Shown here one piece after another: positions 1 through 11,696 of a stretch of DNA of 64,000 nucleotides. The DNA is from Sequoia sempervirens (Eukaryota; Streptophyta; Pinopsida; Cupressales; Cupressaceae). The stretch lies in the NCBI GenBank assembly GCA_007258455.2, contig VDFB02193867.1:565581921-565645920 (forward strand), in the 5' to 3' direction. The notes under the pieces were generated by a model. That model searched no databases, was not told the origin of the DNA, and saw nothing but the letters and a program-made list of their open reading frames with translations. The position numbers and the translations under genes were made by a program. How positions within the stretch are numbered: position 1 is the stretch's first letter; each line of letters begins with the position of its first letter.

Positions 1-1275
1 GTGAGCATCACCTAGATGCAATGAGTGCTAAGTGGACCATTTGATATCATGAGAGATGGGTTCTTGTTGAACCACTACTCATGAAACATGGGTCAATGAG
101 TTTGACTCGAAACTACACGGTTGAATCCTGATAGCAATATCATAGTAACAATATGTGTTTAATAAGAACTCTTGGCGAAGGTGTTAGGTCTTGCCGACTA
201 TTCTTTGGAGCTTGGTATAATATGTGACTTCGGTGTAATCTTTGGTGACTCACTATGATCTCCTGGAGAAAGTGATAGGTCTGGGTGACTGCTTGGTGAT
301 TCGGTGTGACACATGAAGCTCAATAGAACATCTTGGTGACTACGGTGACTCTTGGCAACATCAATATGAAGGTTATGTGGCATCGGCAAGAACTATTAGT
401 GTCTCACCGAGATGCCAACACAGTGTGAATTCTATTGACCAATTGACCATCCTATGTGGAGTCTTGTGGATGAATAGGAGGAGTCGAATGTGAACCGTTA
501 GCAGTTGGTTCATTGTGACAGTTCTGTGAGGAAGTTCTACAGATAGAGTTTGACATGGATATACTTTGTGATTGTAGGTTGTAATTGGGTTGGTTGGTTC
601 ATTTGTTGGTTAATCGACAGATTGTTGAGTGATTGTATTAGTGGATGAATTCTATTTTGTAATGACTGTAACTTGAAGATTCTTGTACAAGATTGTTCAT
701 GGTGAATGCTGCTGTAAACAGACACTAGAAAGATAAGTCTGTCATTTGTATGTAATGTCCATTACTGTAATACAAAGTGATTTCTCTTGGTGTGGTGGGT
801 TTTTCTCCCGTAAGGGTTTTCCCACATATATCTGATGTTCATGTGTGATTGTCAAATACTCTGTTTATGTTATTTACTTCATAGTGCATCTTAGTTGAAC
901 TGTAATTAGAAAAATTAAAAGTATATCTACATTCTTTCCTGAGGTATTGAAGTTAGGAGAATTGTTTCTGCATTTGATTTTTCTTACACATATCTCATGA
1001 ACAAATTATTTGTGACATAACAAATAACAAATACATTAGAGAGACAACATAAAAATAATTATCTCATATGCTATGATTCTTATCACTAGTCTTATGAAAA
1101 AATGGACTCTAGAGGATGCCATGATATCTCTTGAAGACCTTTGCTACTTATGGTGGGGGTGGGTTTTAATGGAAATTTGAGTTTAATACCAACCATCTTG
1201 AGAAAAAAGGGATAGGATTTCATTGATGCTAATGAATGTTATAAACAAAGTGGAATTTTTTAGAATTTGTGTTGA
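1..1275 (+). repeat. Diverged copia-type LTR-like flank, no gene
   Basis: No believable coding region; the small minus-strand open frames are shadows. Positions 140-420 contain repeated short phrases of the type ggtgactcggtg. Around 780-840 a gtgggtttttctcccgtaagggttttcccac-like block resembles the 3' part of many plant copia LTRs, where a 'gggttttcc' block lies near the polyadenylation region. I see no paired LTR, primer site or target duplication, so this is probably an old LTR remnant that served as the target of the copia element starting at 1281. Family not recognised. Confidence 0.35.
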
Positions 1276-1280
1276 TAGTT

Positions 1281-2219
1281 TGTTGGAAGAATGAAGAAGG
1301 TGCCCTCTAGGTATGTTGTCATTGATGCCAACATTGGTTGGTAACTAACTATATAATCTGTGTGTCCATACTAATCTGGTATCTTGATTCGAAAATCTTT
1401 GCAGTAAAAGGGAATTCAATGAGTTTTTGATATGTTGATTAGGAATGTCAGTTATAGGTATAAATGAGTCTCCAATGTGTTTTTGTGATCCGATTGAGCT
1501 ATCCTAATGACATAATTTTAGTATTCTTTTGGCCGAAAAGGTTTATATTTTGTGTGTTCCTTTTTAGGTCCGAGGCAATCTTACATTTGTCTAACATGTT
1601 TTGTTGTATGTGTCAAAAGAAATTTTGTATTAAGCCAACAAGACTTTTGTATTTTGAGTGTTCCCTCAATAAGGCCGACCTAATTGATAAAGAAAGTTAT
1701 GGCTATGTATATATTAATGATAGAAAAGCGGTGAAGAGATATGGAGGATGATGTGTGAATGATGCTGTAAGGTTGATAGTGCAAAGTTTCTAATAGTAAT
1801 TGTACACCAAAAAGAAAAGTAGAAGAACTTTGATATTTCTAGAGCATAATTGGAATGTCTTCAACACTTTGTAGGTGCATTTCTCTAGTTCATTTTGGCA
1901 GTGAGCCACACCTTTTGTATTTTTGCAATAAGCCACATTTTGTATTCAGGCTGCAAGCCTTTTCAAGGATAGTGAGTCTTGGTAGTGAGCCCTGTAATAT
2001 CTTATAATTGGTTATAATATATTGTGAGCTAATCCTCACCATGGTTTTTTCCCATTTTGGGTTTTCCATGTAAAAATCCTGGTATCAATGTGTTATGATC
2101 TCCTTTATGTTTTGGTTCACTATTGCAATTAGATGTGGATTGTTAATTGGATGGTTAATAATTAATTTGACCAATGAAATACTAATTCACCCCCCTCTCA
2201 GTATTCAGTATATTCAACA
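1281..2219 (+). repeat. 5' LTR of outer copia element
   Basis: Begins tgttggaag and ends attcaaca. Homologous along its length to 29,309-30,230, including the shared 'gggttttcca' block before the end. The 939-bp LTR is followed two bases later by the primer binding site. Small ORFs inside (1464-1751, 2095-2412) are not conserved as proteins between the two LTRs. Confidence 0.92.
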
Positions 2220-2221
2220 AT

Positions 2222-2233
2222 TGGTATCAGAGC
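2222..2233 (+). promoter_or_regulatory. Primer binding site, initiator-Met tRNA
   Basis: TGGTATCAGAGC, the standard complement to the 3' end of plant initiator methionine tRNA used by most copia elements, two bases after the LTR end. Confidence 0.92.
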
Positions 2234-2286
2234 TTGGTTCCTCCGAAAGGTCTTACAACTTGAGGAAGGTCCCAAAATTTGAATAC

Positions 2287-2618
2287 ATGGTTGGAAAATA
2301 CTATTTTGTTCCTCTAAAAGAAAAACCTGTATCTGAAGAGATCAATGTTACCCTTGAGGAATTGAAGAAAAGTGAGGATGAGAAGGAAGCTCTAAAAGGA
2401 AATATGAAGTAAATGATTGCATCAGGAAGTTGAGAGAGAAGATCAAAAAATTCAAAGATAGACATAGAGAAGTTAGTGATTAGTTGAAGATAGCTAATGA
2501 GGATATTACCATCTACTAAAAGTGCAAATAGAAGAAAATATGTGAATTGAGGAGTGTCTGAAAGTTGAGATCCAGAATAAATTAATGATTGTACAAAACT
2601 TGAACAAGAAGTGGTAAT
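2287..2618 (+). pseudogene. Copia gag relic, first part (interrupted by gypsy A)
   Basis: The frame opens at an ATG about 55 bases after the primer site and encodes a charged, coiled-coil-like stretch rich in K and E (EEINVTLEELKKSEDEKEAL), then continues with several stops to the insertion point. Removing gypsy A and its target duplication joins it to the frame at 24,370, which continues with ADLEKVKAHEERYEKSSTML. The usual N-terminal UBN2-type gag core is absent, so the gag was already reduced to a coiled-coil plus zinc-knuckle protein. Confidence 0.7.
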
Positions 2619-4235
2619 TGTGCTATAGAAAATTGGTCCCTCTTGACAAAAGATACAATTTCATGCATAACTGGACCCACTTTTGAGTCCCTTTACATCA
2701 TTTACCCTTCAAAACAACATTTATAGGCCCCTTAGACCCATTAATTTTGATCTAGAGGCCCATTTAACTTGAGAAATCACATAAAACCCTACAAACAACA
2801 TTTAATTATCTCATACCACGAAAACCCACCTTCAAAAAGTAGTAGTGGGACCCATTTTCCATCTTGGATGAATGAGTCCCCTATGGTGGGATCCATTCGC
2901 CAAGGGTGGCGAATGAGTCCCCTTTGAGGGAAAATACAAATTTAAGCAAGGATTTAATCAATTTAACTTTAATTTCTTTTGAATGTCAGTCTCTTAAGTC
3001 TAATTAATGGGAAAATAAGGAGTTTTTGCTTATAAATACATATCATTATTCATTTTTCACATCTTTTCATCATTTTTCAAGTGCAATTTATAGAGTCAAG
3101 TCTTCTACCACAAGTTTGTGAGAAAAAGTTGAAGTTTTAGGGCAGCAAACTAAGGTTTTTGCAAGTCTTGAAGCTCACTATTTTGATCAAGATTGAAAAT
3201 TGTAGAGGGTTGATGATGGATGCCTATGGTGAATCATGAAGAAATCTAGGGTGAAGAGGTGCAACTAGCCACTAAATCACACCTAAAGACTTGGTTTCCT
3301 ATTGATTCCATCTTCCATTTTCACTCTATCTTCAGACTAAGGTTTGCATCTTATTTGTTTATCATTTGCATGTATTTTCATTCCTCTTTTTCATGTGTTG
3401 TGAGGTTTCTAGGGTTGGGATATTGCATCATATAAATCATTCTTGCATGTCTTATTCTAGATCAATACAATATGGTTTTTGTCATGATTAAGACTTTCCT
3501 AGTCTTTAACACATCCAAGGCTAGGGTTTATGTAGGTTTTTCTCTATTTAAGGTTTAATTACCCAACTAGGGATTTGACCAAGGAAAAACTTCCATTAGA
3601 CAAACAATTTTAAGCTATTTTGCAGGAATTTTCTGAGATCTGAAATTGGGTTTTCATCAGAAATTATTGTACAGGTGTCAAGGTGTAGGGAAAAGTTTTG
3701 AAATTGCAAAAATCAGAAAGTGGACTGATTCACCATGCATGGTGAATGAGTCCCTTCTGAGGTGTAGATTTGAGTTAAATATAGATCCAAATCCCTGATT
3801 GTTAGAAAACAAAATCTATGCAGAAAAGTCCTAATCTGGGACTAATTCGCCCAAAGGTGGTGAATGAGTCCCAGTCAGCCCAAGTTCAAGTTTCATCAGC
3901 TTTCTAGATTATTTTCTAATCTTCTACAGTTCACCAAGTCCATTCATTATGAAAAACAGTCTTCCATTTAATCTGATTTGCATTTTTGTTCATTATTTAA
4001 AGTTTCTTTGCAAACAACACTATGTTTTCAAACATAACATAGATCTTAGTCTTGTTTTCATATTCCATCATTTAAATCATTTAGTTGCATTTAGTTTACT
4101 TCAATTAGGTCAGATAAAATTTCACATAACATTATTTGAATGAACCCTATAGCATTTTTGGCCTAACTCTCTCCTTTAAGGTGAAAAACCCTAGAAGAGT
4201 AAGAGAAGTCCTAAGAGCCAAAAATAGATGGTTCA
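2619..4235 (+). repeat. 5' LTR of gypsy A
   Basis: Same length as its partner at 22,753-24,369. Contains a TATA box and four copies of an imperfect hairpin module (2848-2880, 2888-2921, 3722-3754, 3838-3872) with arms like gggactcattcgcca. Confidence 0.93.
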
Positions 4236-4540
4236 TTTTGGTGAACCCAACTTTTTGAGCATAAGATCACTCTGATTTACATTTTTTTTTTAATCTTAGG
4301 AATTCATTACTTCATCATTTTGCATTATTTTTCATCTTTAGGTTTCTTCAATATTTCATTAGTGAAAGCATTCTTTAGCCTCCATCATTGCATTTCATTC
4401 AATCATTCTAAATCTGTGCATTGGAATTCTGTATTTGCATTGTACAGATTTGAAATTTTACAAAAAATACAAAAAAACAGAAAAATATCAAAAAAATTCA
4501 TATCCTTGGACTCATTCGCCACCTAGGGCGAATCAGTCCC
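2848..4540 (+). repeat. Family of five hairpin modules in gypsy A LTR and leader
   Basis: Five imperfect inverted repeats at 2848-2880, 2888-2921, 3722-3754, 3838-3872 and 4508-4540. Arms approximate gggactcattcgcca and its reverse complement tggcgaatgagtccc, with 4-6 base loops that differ between copies (for example atgcat, aggg, accta). The last copy lies in the leader outside the LTR. Sequence between the modules is not repeated, so they are dispersed modules, not one tandem array. The first four have counterparts in the 3' LTR. Confidence 0.85.
3031..3038 (+). promoter_or_regulatory. Likely TATA box of gypsy A 5' LTR
   Basis: tataaata, about 410 bases into the LTR, conserved in the 3' LTR at 23,165-23,172. 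Position and conservation fit the pol II promoter of the element; transcription start not determined. Confidence 0.55.
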
Positions 4541-4667
4541 TTTACAATTTTGGATCAATACTTTCAAATTTCAATTTCTTACAGTGCATCTTTCTATTTT
4601 TTTTCATTACCTTTATGTTATAGTTCAATTGTTTCTATTTTCATTAGCATAAATTTCATTTCTTTTC
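4236..4667 (+). other. Gypsy A primer-site region and leader
   Basis: Starts ttttggtgaacccaac directly after the LTR. tggtgaaccc is the place and type of a tRNA primer site, but I cannot name the tRNA. The rest is AT-rich leader with the fifth hairpin module (4508-4540). Short open frames here look incidental. Confidence 0.6.
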
Positions 4668-5288
4668 ATGGAATTCATGCATAGTTTTAGATCCTTGAAC
4701 ATTTCCTTTTTCGTTTTCATTCATAGTTCTTTTAGATCAGATTCATCGATACATAAGGACACAAAAAATGAAACATCAAACCATCCGTTCAAATGCATGA
4801 TTCAAATTCGAAACATCTCATCTAAGCCTCTTAGTAGTGATGATGTTGATAAGTTAGATGAAGTCCTTCAAGACTTCCTCTCACACACTCCATCCTCTAA
4901 CGCTTACAATGAGAAACATAAACCTCTTAATGATAAAGATTCCCTCTAACCCTTTGCTTGTGATGACTCTAATTTGTTAGATGAATCCCTCCAAGACTTC
5001 ATCTCGCATAAGCCATCCACTAAGGTTTATGGGGACCAACTCATGATACCAACCGTTACAACCTCTAATGCTTCTCTTGAACATCTTAAACTAGCTAATG
5101 ACAATTTACCTCTCAAACCCTTTAGTCGTGATGATTGGAATTTGATAGATGAATCTCTTCAAGACTTCATCTCACCCAACTCATCTACTTTGGTTTGTTG
5201 TGAGACCTCTAATATCAAGGACGTTAATGTAATTCAACCTAAACTTATACTTTACCCACCCTCACATCCACTTCACCCCTCTAATTGA
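4668..5288 (+). pseudogene. Gypsy A gag-region ORF with three DESLQDFISH-type repeats
   Basis: One frame shift and stop separate two pieces (4668-4949, 4974-5288). The translation contains three spaced copies of an acidic motif: DVDKLDEVLQDFLSH, then DSNLLDESLQDFISH, then DWNLIDESLQDFIS. Each is followed by a Ser/Pro/Thr-rich linker. The repeats fall between gag and protease. I do not recognise a named domain. The repeated amphipathic LDESLQDF segment could be a protein-interaction motif, which is inference. No classical gag zinc knuckle is visible in element A. Confidence 0.5.
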
Positions 5289-5509
5289 CCCTGATACACC
5301 CTCTACCCTCCTACAACCAATGTATCGCAACAATCTAATAATGATACTATTGCTCATTTATATAACACGTGAAACAAACTGCAACCGCCACAATGAATCC
5401 CATCCTCTTAACCTTTACCCAATCCACCTAGTGCTCCCCATTATAGCCCACATACAAAGGAGTATGATCTTGCTGAACAATTAAAGAATACTCCCACCAA
5501 ACTTTCCCT

Positions 5510-6172
5510 TTGGGACTCGCTTCAAAAATCACCAAATTATCCAACATTCTTCAAACCGCCCTTAAAAAAATCACAATCCCTCCTGGTACCACTCTGAATG
5601 ATGTGGAAGCTCTCATACACAAAAAGAATCTTGACATTACCTTTCATCAACATGAGCTCCGTCCTTTGGAGTTGCATAATCAACATGATGCCTTTGTGAT
5701 AATTTCTCGATTCAACCACATAGGTATCAAGCACACTCTCATAGATAATGGTTTTTCCCTTAATGTGTGTAGTGTGAGTCTCCTTGATCAATTAGATGTT
5801 GATAGGTCACAAATAATACCTAATTCTATCTCCATTCAAGGATTTGATAGTACAACAAAGCAACCGCTTGGGATAATTACTTTGCCTATTACAGTTGGGG
5901 TGGCTACTTTGTAGACTCCTATCCATGTCATGCCTTATGATCTTTCATATAATCTTCTTTTAGGCTGACCATGGATTCATGAGATGAATGCAGTGCCATC
6001 AACCCTTCATCATATCATGAAATATGTCTATAACGATCGTATCTATCAAATTGAAATAGATCCCGAGCCTGAAAGTTGCTTGCATCTTGAAAAAGGGGTT
6101 ACAAGTCCTTTGAAAACATTAATTCCATCATCCAATATAGACCCTCTTCAAATTGAGCACATTGATAAGTAA
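5510..6172 (+). pseudogene. Gypsy A aspartic protease domain
   Basis: Retropepsin-like protease of the Tat type, which would cleave the gag-pol polyprotein. The active-site segment reads HTLIDNGFSLNVCS, with DNG in place of D[ST]G. DNG is also what I recall for Tat relatives, so it need not be a lesion. Downstream come a VDRSQIIP..ISIQGFDS segment, LGIITLPITVGVATL and an LLLG-PWIHEMNAVPSTLHH block, all in the order expected for this family. Stops at 5912-5914 and 5966-5968 interrupt it; the latter replaces the Arg of LLLGRPWIH. Same frame as the G-patch and RT segments downstream. Confidence 0.85.
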
Positions 6173-6409
6173 TCGGTATCTAAATTATTTGGTGACAATT
6201 GGGGAACCTTAGAATTCACACCCTCGTTTATGGGCGAATACACAATTACACAAAAGAAGGATGAGAAAAAAGATCAACCAACAATCATGTCTACTAAATT
6301 TTTTGAATAGTCTTCTCAAACATCTATCTCCTATAATCTGGATGACAATGCGACATACACAACAAATTTTGATAAGATAGATTATCAATCCCCGCCTAAT
6401 CTGTGTGAA

Positions 6410-6763
6410 ATGGAAAGACTTTATAGAAAAGGCTATAAATTTGTTAAACAATTAGGCTATACTGGAAAAGGGTGTGTAAAAAATGAGCAAGGTATTTGTG
6501 TCCCTATTGAACCTAATATGCAAGAAATGAAAATTAGATTGGGATATTTTTTTTCTAAACACAATTTTACAATCAATTTTACAATCAAACATCCTAATTT
6601 TCTTGATATAACCTTACCACCTTCATTGATGTATGTTTATAGTGATGAGGCTCTTAAACACATGTTAGGCATTTATGATACCTCATCCTTGCTTACTTAC
6701 ATGAAAAATGCTACTTGTCCCTTAAATGTTACTGAGCAAGATGCAAGTGATATCACTGTATAA
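6410..6763 (+). pseudogene. Gypsy A protease-RT linker with G-patch-like segment
   Basis: In frame with protease and RT. Contains KQLGYTGKGCVKNEQGICVP, which fits the Gly-rich G-patch pattern (GYxxGKGxGKxxQGI) seen between protease and RT in several Tat/Ogre elements. G-patch segments are thought to contact RNA or helicases; the role in retrotransposons is not settled. Cys replaces the conserved Leu-Gly after GKG, so it is decayed. The following 90 residues are not recognisable. Confidence 0.65.
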
Positions 6764-6811
6764 TTTTATGAATATGAATCCAATGCACTCCCTTTAGGAG
6801 ATACAACTGAT

Positions 6812-7885
6812 GTGCTAATGGACATTCATGATAAAGATAAAGTTATTAATATTGGGAAGTGCATTGATGATGAAGAACAAGAAGATAGTGCTACTTTACT
6901 TCATGATTTTCCTGAAATCTTTGCTTGGAAATATTCTGATATGCTAGGAATTGACCCAAAAATTGTGACGCATAACATTTTCCTTGCTGAAAATGCTAAA
7001 CATGTTCATCAAAAGATCTAAAAAATGCATCCTAATGTAGCCTTGCGTGTTAAAGAGGATCTCAAAAAAATTCTTGTTGCGAGCTTTATTAGACCTATTG
7101 ATTATTCTCCTTGGATCTCAAATATTGTATCAATTTCCAAACCTGATAATCATATTAGGATATGCATGGATTTTTGAGACTTGAATAAAGCCTCTTTGAA
7201 AGATGATTTTTTGCTTCCTAATATAGACATGATCGTGGATTCAATTGCTGGACATGCTTTGTTGTCATTCGTGGATGGATTTTCTGGTTATAATCAAATC
7301 CTTATTAACCCTGAAGATCAATACAAAACTACCTTTACAACTGCTTGGGGAAAATTTTGCTGGGTTGTGATGCCCTTGAATCTAAAGAATGTTGGCACCA
7401 CTTATCAATGTGCAATGACATTAATATTTCATGATTACATCCACAAAATACTAGAAGATTATGTCAACGATACCCTAGCTAAATCATTAACTTGACAAGA
7501 CAATGTAAACATCCTTTGTACAATATTTGAACGAATACGCAAATACAACATGCACTTGAATCTGAAAAAGTGTCTTTGGCGTAGATAGTACTAAAAATCT
7601 GGGGTTTTTCATATCTCACAGAGGCATTGAGGTGGACACAAAGAAAATTGATGCAATTATTAACATGCCACCTCCTAGAAATATTTCTTAGTTGTGCACA
7701 TTACAAGGTCGAATTCAAGCTATTCGTCATTTTGTTGCATCTTTAGCCAATCACACATTACCTTTCACACATCTCCTTAAAAAGCGTGTACCTTTTGATT
7801 GGGATGAGGATTGTAAATAGGCTTTTGAGAGTCTCAAGGAATATCTAGTCACTCCACCTATTTTACAACATGCTATGCCACATAG
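6812..7885 (+). pseudogene. Gypsy A reverse transcriptase (interrupted at 7885)
   Basis: Clear Tat-type RT. It begins with FPEIFAWKYSDMLGIDP and continues through RKMHP-like and SPWISNIVSISKPD-like segments. Fingers/palm read DDFLLPNIDMIVDS, and the first catalytic Asp lies in LLSFVDGFSGYNQI. The YVDD box is YVND (around 7459-7470), so one catalytic Asp is lost. Stops occur at 7019-7021, within DF-DLNKA near 7175, and at 7493-7495. The connection domain continues (LGFFISHRGIEVDTKKIDA, FDWDEDCK-AFESLK) until it is cut within LQHAMPH by element B. It resumes at 18,003. Confidence 0.92.
7881..7885 (+). repeat. Target-site duplication of gypsy B, left copy
   Basis: catag immediately before element B, repeated exactly at 17,998-18,002. 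Removing B plus one copy restores the RT-RNase H reading frame (LQHAMPH followed by RPLILYIAAST). Confidence 0.95.
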
Positions 7886-9157
7886 TGTAGACATAGAAAA
7901 TATACCAATGACACCTGATCTTGATTTTACTAACACCAATTCATCCTAAATCATCTCTCTACTAATAATTTAATTAAATAATCTCTATTTAATTAAATTC
8001 ATCACATTTCATCTCTTAATTAAATAAATCAATATTATTTGATCAAGTCATCATCTCCTATTAATTAAATAAATCATTTTTATTTAATTAATCCTATAGT
8101 CCCTCTTTTAATTAAATAATTCATTTTATTTAATTAATCTCTAAAGTCATTTGATTTAATTAAATAAATTAATCTTTATTTGGTTTAATCTAACACCATC
8201 TTCTTTAATTAACTAAATCAAAATCTTTATTTAATTAAGTCTAAATCATTTTCCTCTCATTTTGATTTATTTCAATCCAAAAATGTAAATCAAATGGTCA
8301 AATAAGCTAATCCCTCATTAAATTAATCAAATCTTGATTAATTTAATCCTAATCTATCAAATCCTCTAGCTTTTTCCACTTTCTCATGAAAATCAATTTA
8401 TCAATTTATTAAATCATCTATTTTCTTTCAAAAAGGCATCAATGGTTGGAATATTCCCCAAATTTGAAAAATCCCTCCAAAAGGGTTTGTCCTTCCAACA
8501 AAGCATTTCAAATCTCTTACATGTCCTTGTGCATTGAGCCAAGTGGCACTTAACTCTTCTTACATCCCCCCTAAACATGTCATTTCATCAAATTCAAGTT
8601 TCAAACTTGCACATTGATCAAAATGTGCTCAACCCTTGTCCACTCACATGATGACAAGTGGCTTCTTCCTATTGGCTAGGTTTTTATCCCACATTCATCC
8701 CCTTTTCCTCTTCTCTCTTCAATTTATTCTATAAATAGAGAGGTTATCCTTCATTGTTATCATCCACAATTTGAGAAAACTTACTCATTTTCATCTTGAA
8801 GCATTAGCATTTTTCATCAATTTCATCAAGGAATAGGTAGGTTATTGTAGGTTTTCTCCATGGAGTTCATTTGAAGCAATCACCAAGTGTATCAATCATC
8901 ACCAAATCATTAAAAGCTTGCATAGGAGTTGGGAAAAGGCCAATTTTCACATCAAATTGGCACCAATTCCCCCATGGGATCAAGAGTTTTCTTAATTAAT
9001 TAGGATTTCATCTCTGTTTCATTGTGTTCTTCATTCTTATTTCTTATTTTGAGCATTGCTAATGTATTTCATGGGGAATCTTGATTCTTACTTGCATACG
9101 ATCTTCTAATGTGTTTGTTTGCTGTCTCTTGTAGAGTACTAGGATCTTGGTTCTACA
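7886..9157 (+). repeat. 5' LTR of gypsy B
   Basis: Starts tgtagacatag and ends ggttctaca. Its first 450 bases are dominated by reiterated ttaattaaat-type palindromes. TATA box tataaata at 8730-8737. Confidence 0.94.
8730..8737 (+). promoter_or_regulatory. Likely TATA box of gypsy B LTR
   Basis: tataaata followed by gagag, conserved in the 3' LTR at 17,565-17,572. Placement in the 3' half of the LTR fits an LTR promoter. Confidence 0.55.
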
Positions 9158-11696
9158 TTTTGGCGCTCAGAGGGAAAATCTCACATTTAGATCATTTTTT
9201 TATTAAAAAAATTATGTTTTTTTCTCTATTTTTTAGTCTACAGGGAACTCCATCACTAGCAGATTAGTGTCATAGTACAGAACCACTGGAACTCCAGTTT
9301 CACCATATAGCACCGCTTCAAACTTCAAACAGTGATGCTCTAGTGTTCCCGCTTAGAATTCAAAATCTTAAACTGCACCGCTAGTTCTATTTTCCACCAC
9401 TAGAATTTTCAAATTCCAAATAGCACCTCTGGACAAATTAGTGATGCTATCACACTCTCTATCCCTACTACAGAATGGAGCTGACTGAAAAGCAATGCTA
9501 TATAGCACCACTGGATTTTTCAAACTACACCACTTGTGCAGGTTCCACCGCTGGAGTAAAGTAAAAAGTGAAATTCAATTTTTTTATGACATGTGCCTTT
9601 TTCAATTCTGATCATTTAGGTTATTACTTGCTTTCCTAACCTTTATTTTGTAGATCTAACTAGTTTTCTTGTAGGTTGGTCAAATCGAAGTGAAGGAGAA
9701 AGACATGATCAAAAAAGTCATGATGACATCACTCTCTCATGATACCAAGTGTTTTTAAGAACTTTTAGTGTTTGTTTAACACTCTTAGAGAATTAAAAAT
9801 TTCTCTTAATTTTTTTTTAATCTTTCATGTGCTTAGGACCTACTAAATTTCTTTTGGGCTCTAAAAAGAATATTTCATTTTTTGCCACAAAAGGGCTTAA
9901 AAAGAACTTTAGGACAAACTCATTAGATTTGGTTTTGGGATTAACTATGGAACAAGGCAATCTCCACATTTCCTTTGGTGCTTAAAAATAAGTCATTATT
10001 GCTTTGAGGACTTAAAATGAAAAAGTGCTTCTTTGTCTTGTAATTGCTTACTCATAGTAAGACTATCGAAAGGATGTATGCACTTCTCTCACGCCTCACG
10101 ACAATCTTGAGAATCAAAAGGGCTTTCAGTGATCTTAAGTTGGGTAAATTAATTTCCTCCACATTTCATTTTGGGTTTAAAATTGAACAAAACATCTTGC
10201 AAGTGTGAGTGGAGGGTATTGCGTATATTCTCTCTCTTTGTGTTTCAACAAAGATTGATCGAGTTACAAATATTTCTTGCTCACTTTTGTTTATCTTAGA
10301 GGGCCTGCCTTGTGGGAAAAAGTAATCACCCAAGGGAATGACCCAACTGACAACACGCTAAAGCCAAGCAACTTCCAACCAGTATATAAGTGTGGGTTCT
10401 TGTTGAAAGGAAAGAATCACGATGGTCATCCTGATGAGAAGGGAAGCAATGGTCCCTCACCAAATGGGTGATCCCCCACGAATGAAAAGTTTGAATTAAA
10501 ACACTTGTTTAGAAAAGGCCAAAATCCTTGATCTATTTGTTGGTGCAAGAATGACCGTTCTGAAGCAACCCCACACTTTTACGGTTTTTAGTAGAAATGG
10601 AAAGTATGCCATGGGAGTTTCATGGGTATTGATGCTTGGCTTCCCCATATAAGTGAGTTCCATGGAGGGGAGCCAGTGGGGTCAAGCATCTAACCATTCA
10701 CTAAAAATAAGCGTAGCTGAATTTGTCCAAGTGGGGATTCAACAAATGTAGTCTTTCATATCCATAGGGTTGTGCTTGTTCTTGGAGAAAAAAAACTTTT
10801 CTTATTCATAAACATTGGAAAAAAAACATTCAACATTATAATCAAACTTCAAACCCTTTAGGAGGAAAATATCTTTGACAAATTTCATGTGTTATTACAG
10901 CTTTCCCTTGGGATTTTATCCTTAGAGGTTTCTAAACATTTGAATTTATATCTCAATTTTCTTACTAAAGTCACCAATAGGAAAATTTTACCTTAAATTC
11001 CTTGATTTCCACATAACACACTTTGTGGGATGATAATAAATTGAGACATAGAAATTCAGTTTGAAAATTAAGCAAGAAAGTGTTTGTGGTAAAAGAAATT
11101 CATTAATCAAGATGAAATCAATTGAACCCCACACATGTGCTTGTTTATCTTTTGTCTTATGGTCTTTTGAGCAAACATTAATCTTTTGGTTTGAAGTACT
11201 CTTAGGGAAAAGAACGTTCTTCAAAACCTTGGTCTTGTAAACAAAGTCTCTCTTAGGTTCATTTAGGATCAAAATCAACCTTCATCCATCCTTCAAAACA
11301 TCAATCAAATCCCATCTCACAAACAACTTTTGAACCATTGGAAAAATAATTCATACTAGACTTTTGGGTAAAATCCTCAAAATCAAATCAAAATCATCTT
11401 GTTTGACTAGGTGTGTGTAGGTGAATCCTTCTTCATAAACTTAGTTAAATTATCATCTTGTGGAAAATTTTATTCCAAGACAACATCTAAACTCTTGGAG
11501 TTTATGAGTTCATTATCATATCCAAATCGAAAATCCAAATCAAACCCAAAATAAAAAAATCCAAAAGTCCTAAAGTCTACTATAACTCCAAGGTTCTTAA
11601 AATTTCAACACCCATATCATTCACCCCTTTCATCCTTCATCTCATCATTGGTCCTAAATCCCTTAGAGGTCAACAAGGTCAAGACACAAGAGGAAC
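9158..11696 (+). other. Gypsy B primer site and 2.5-kb leader
   Basis: Opens with ttttggcgctcagaggg right after the LTR; tggcgc is consistent with a tRNA primer site, tRNA not identified. From 9282 to 9560 the motif caccactgga/caccgctag recurs about eight times at irregular spacing. The rest is AT-rich with no coding support. A 64-codon open frame at 10,277-10,471 is not recognisable and probably incidental. Confidence 0.6.

Noticed and set aside
1464..2412. ORFs in the 5' copia LTR as genes
   Set aside because: They start within the LTR and are not preserved in the 3' LTR; only the part after 2287 has gag-like content.
10277..10471. 64-codon ORF as a gene
   Set aside because: Lies in the non-coding leader of gypsy B, with no domain, splice context or counterpart in the related element.
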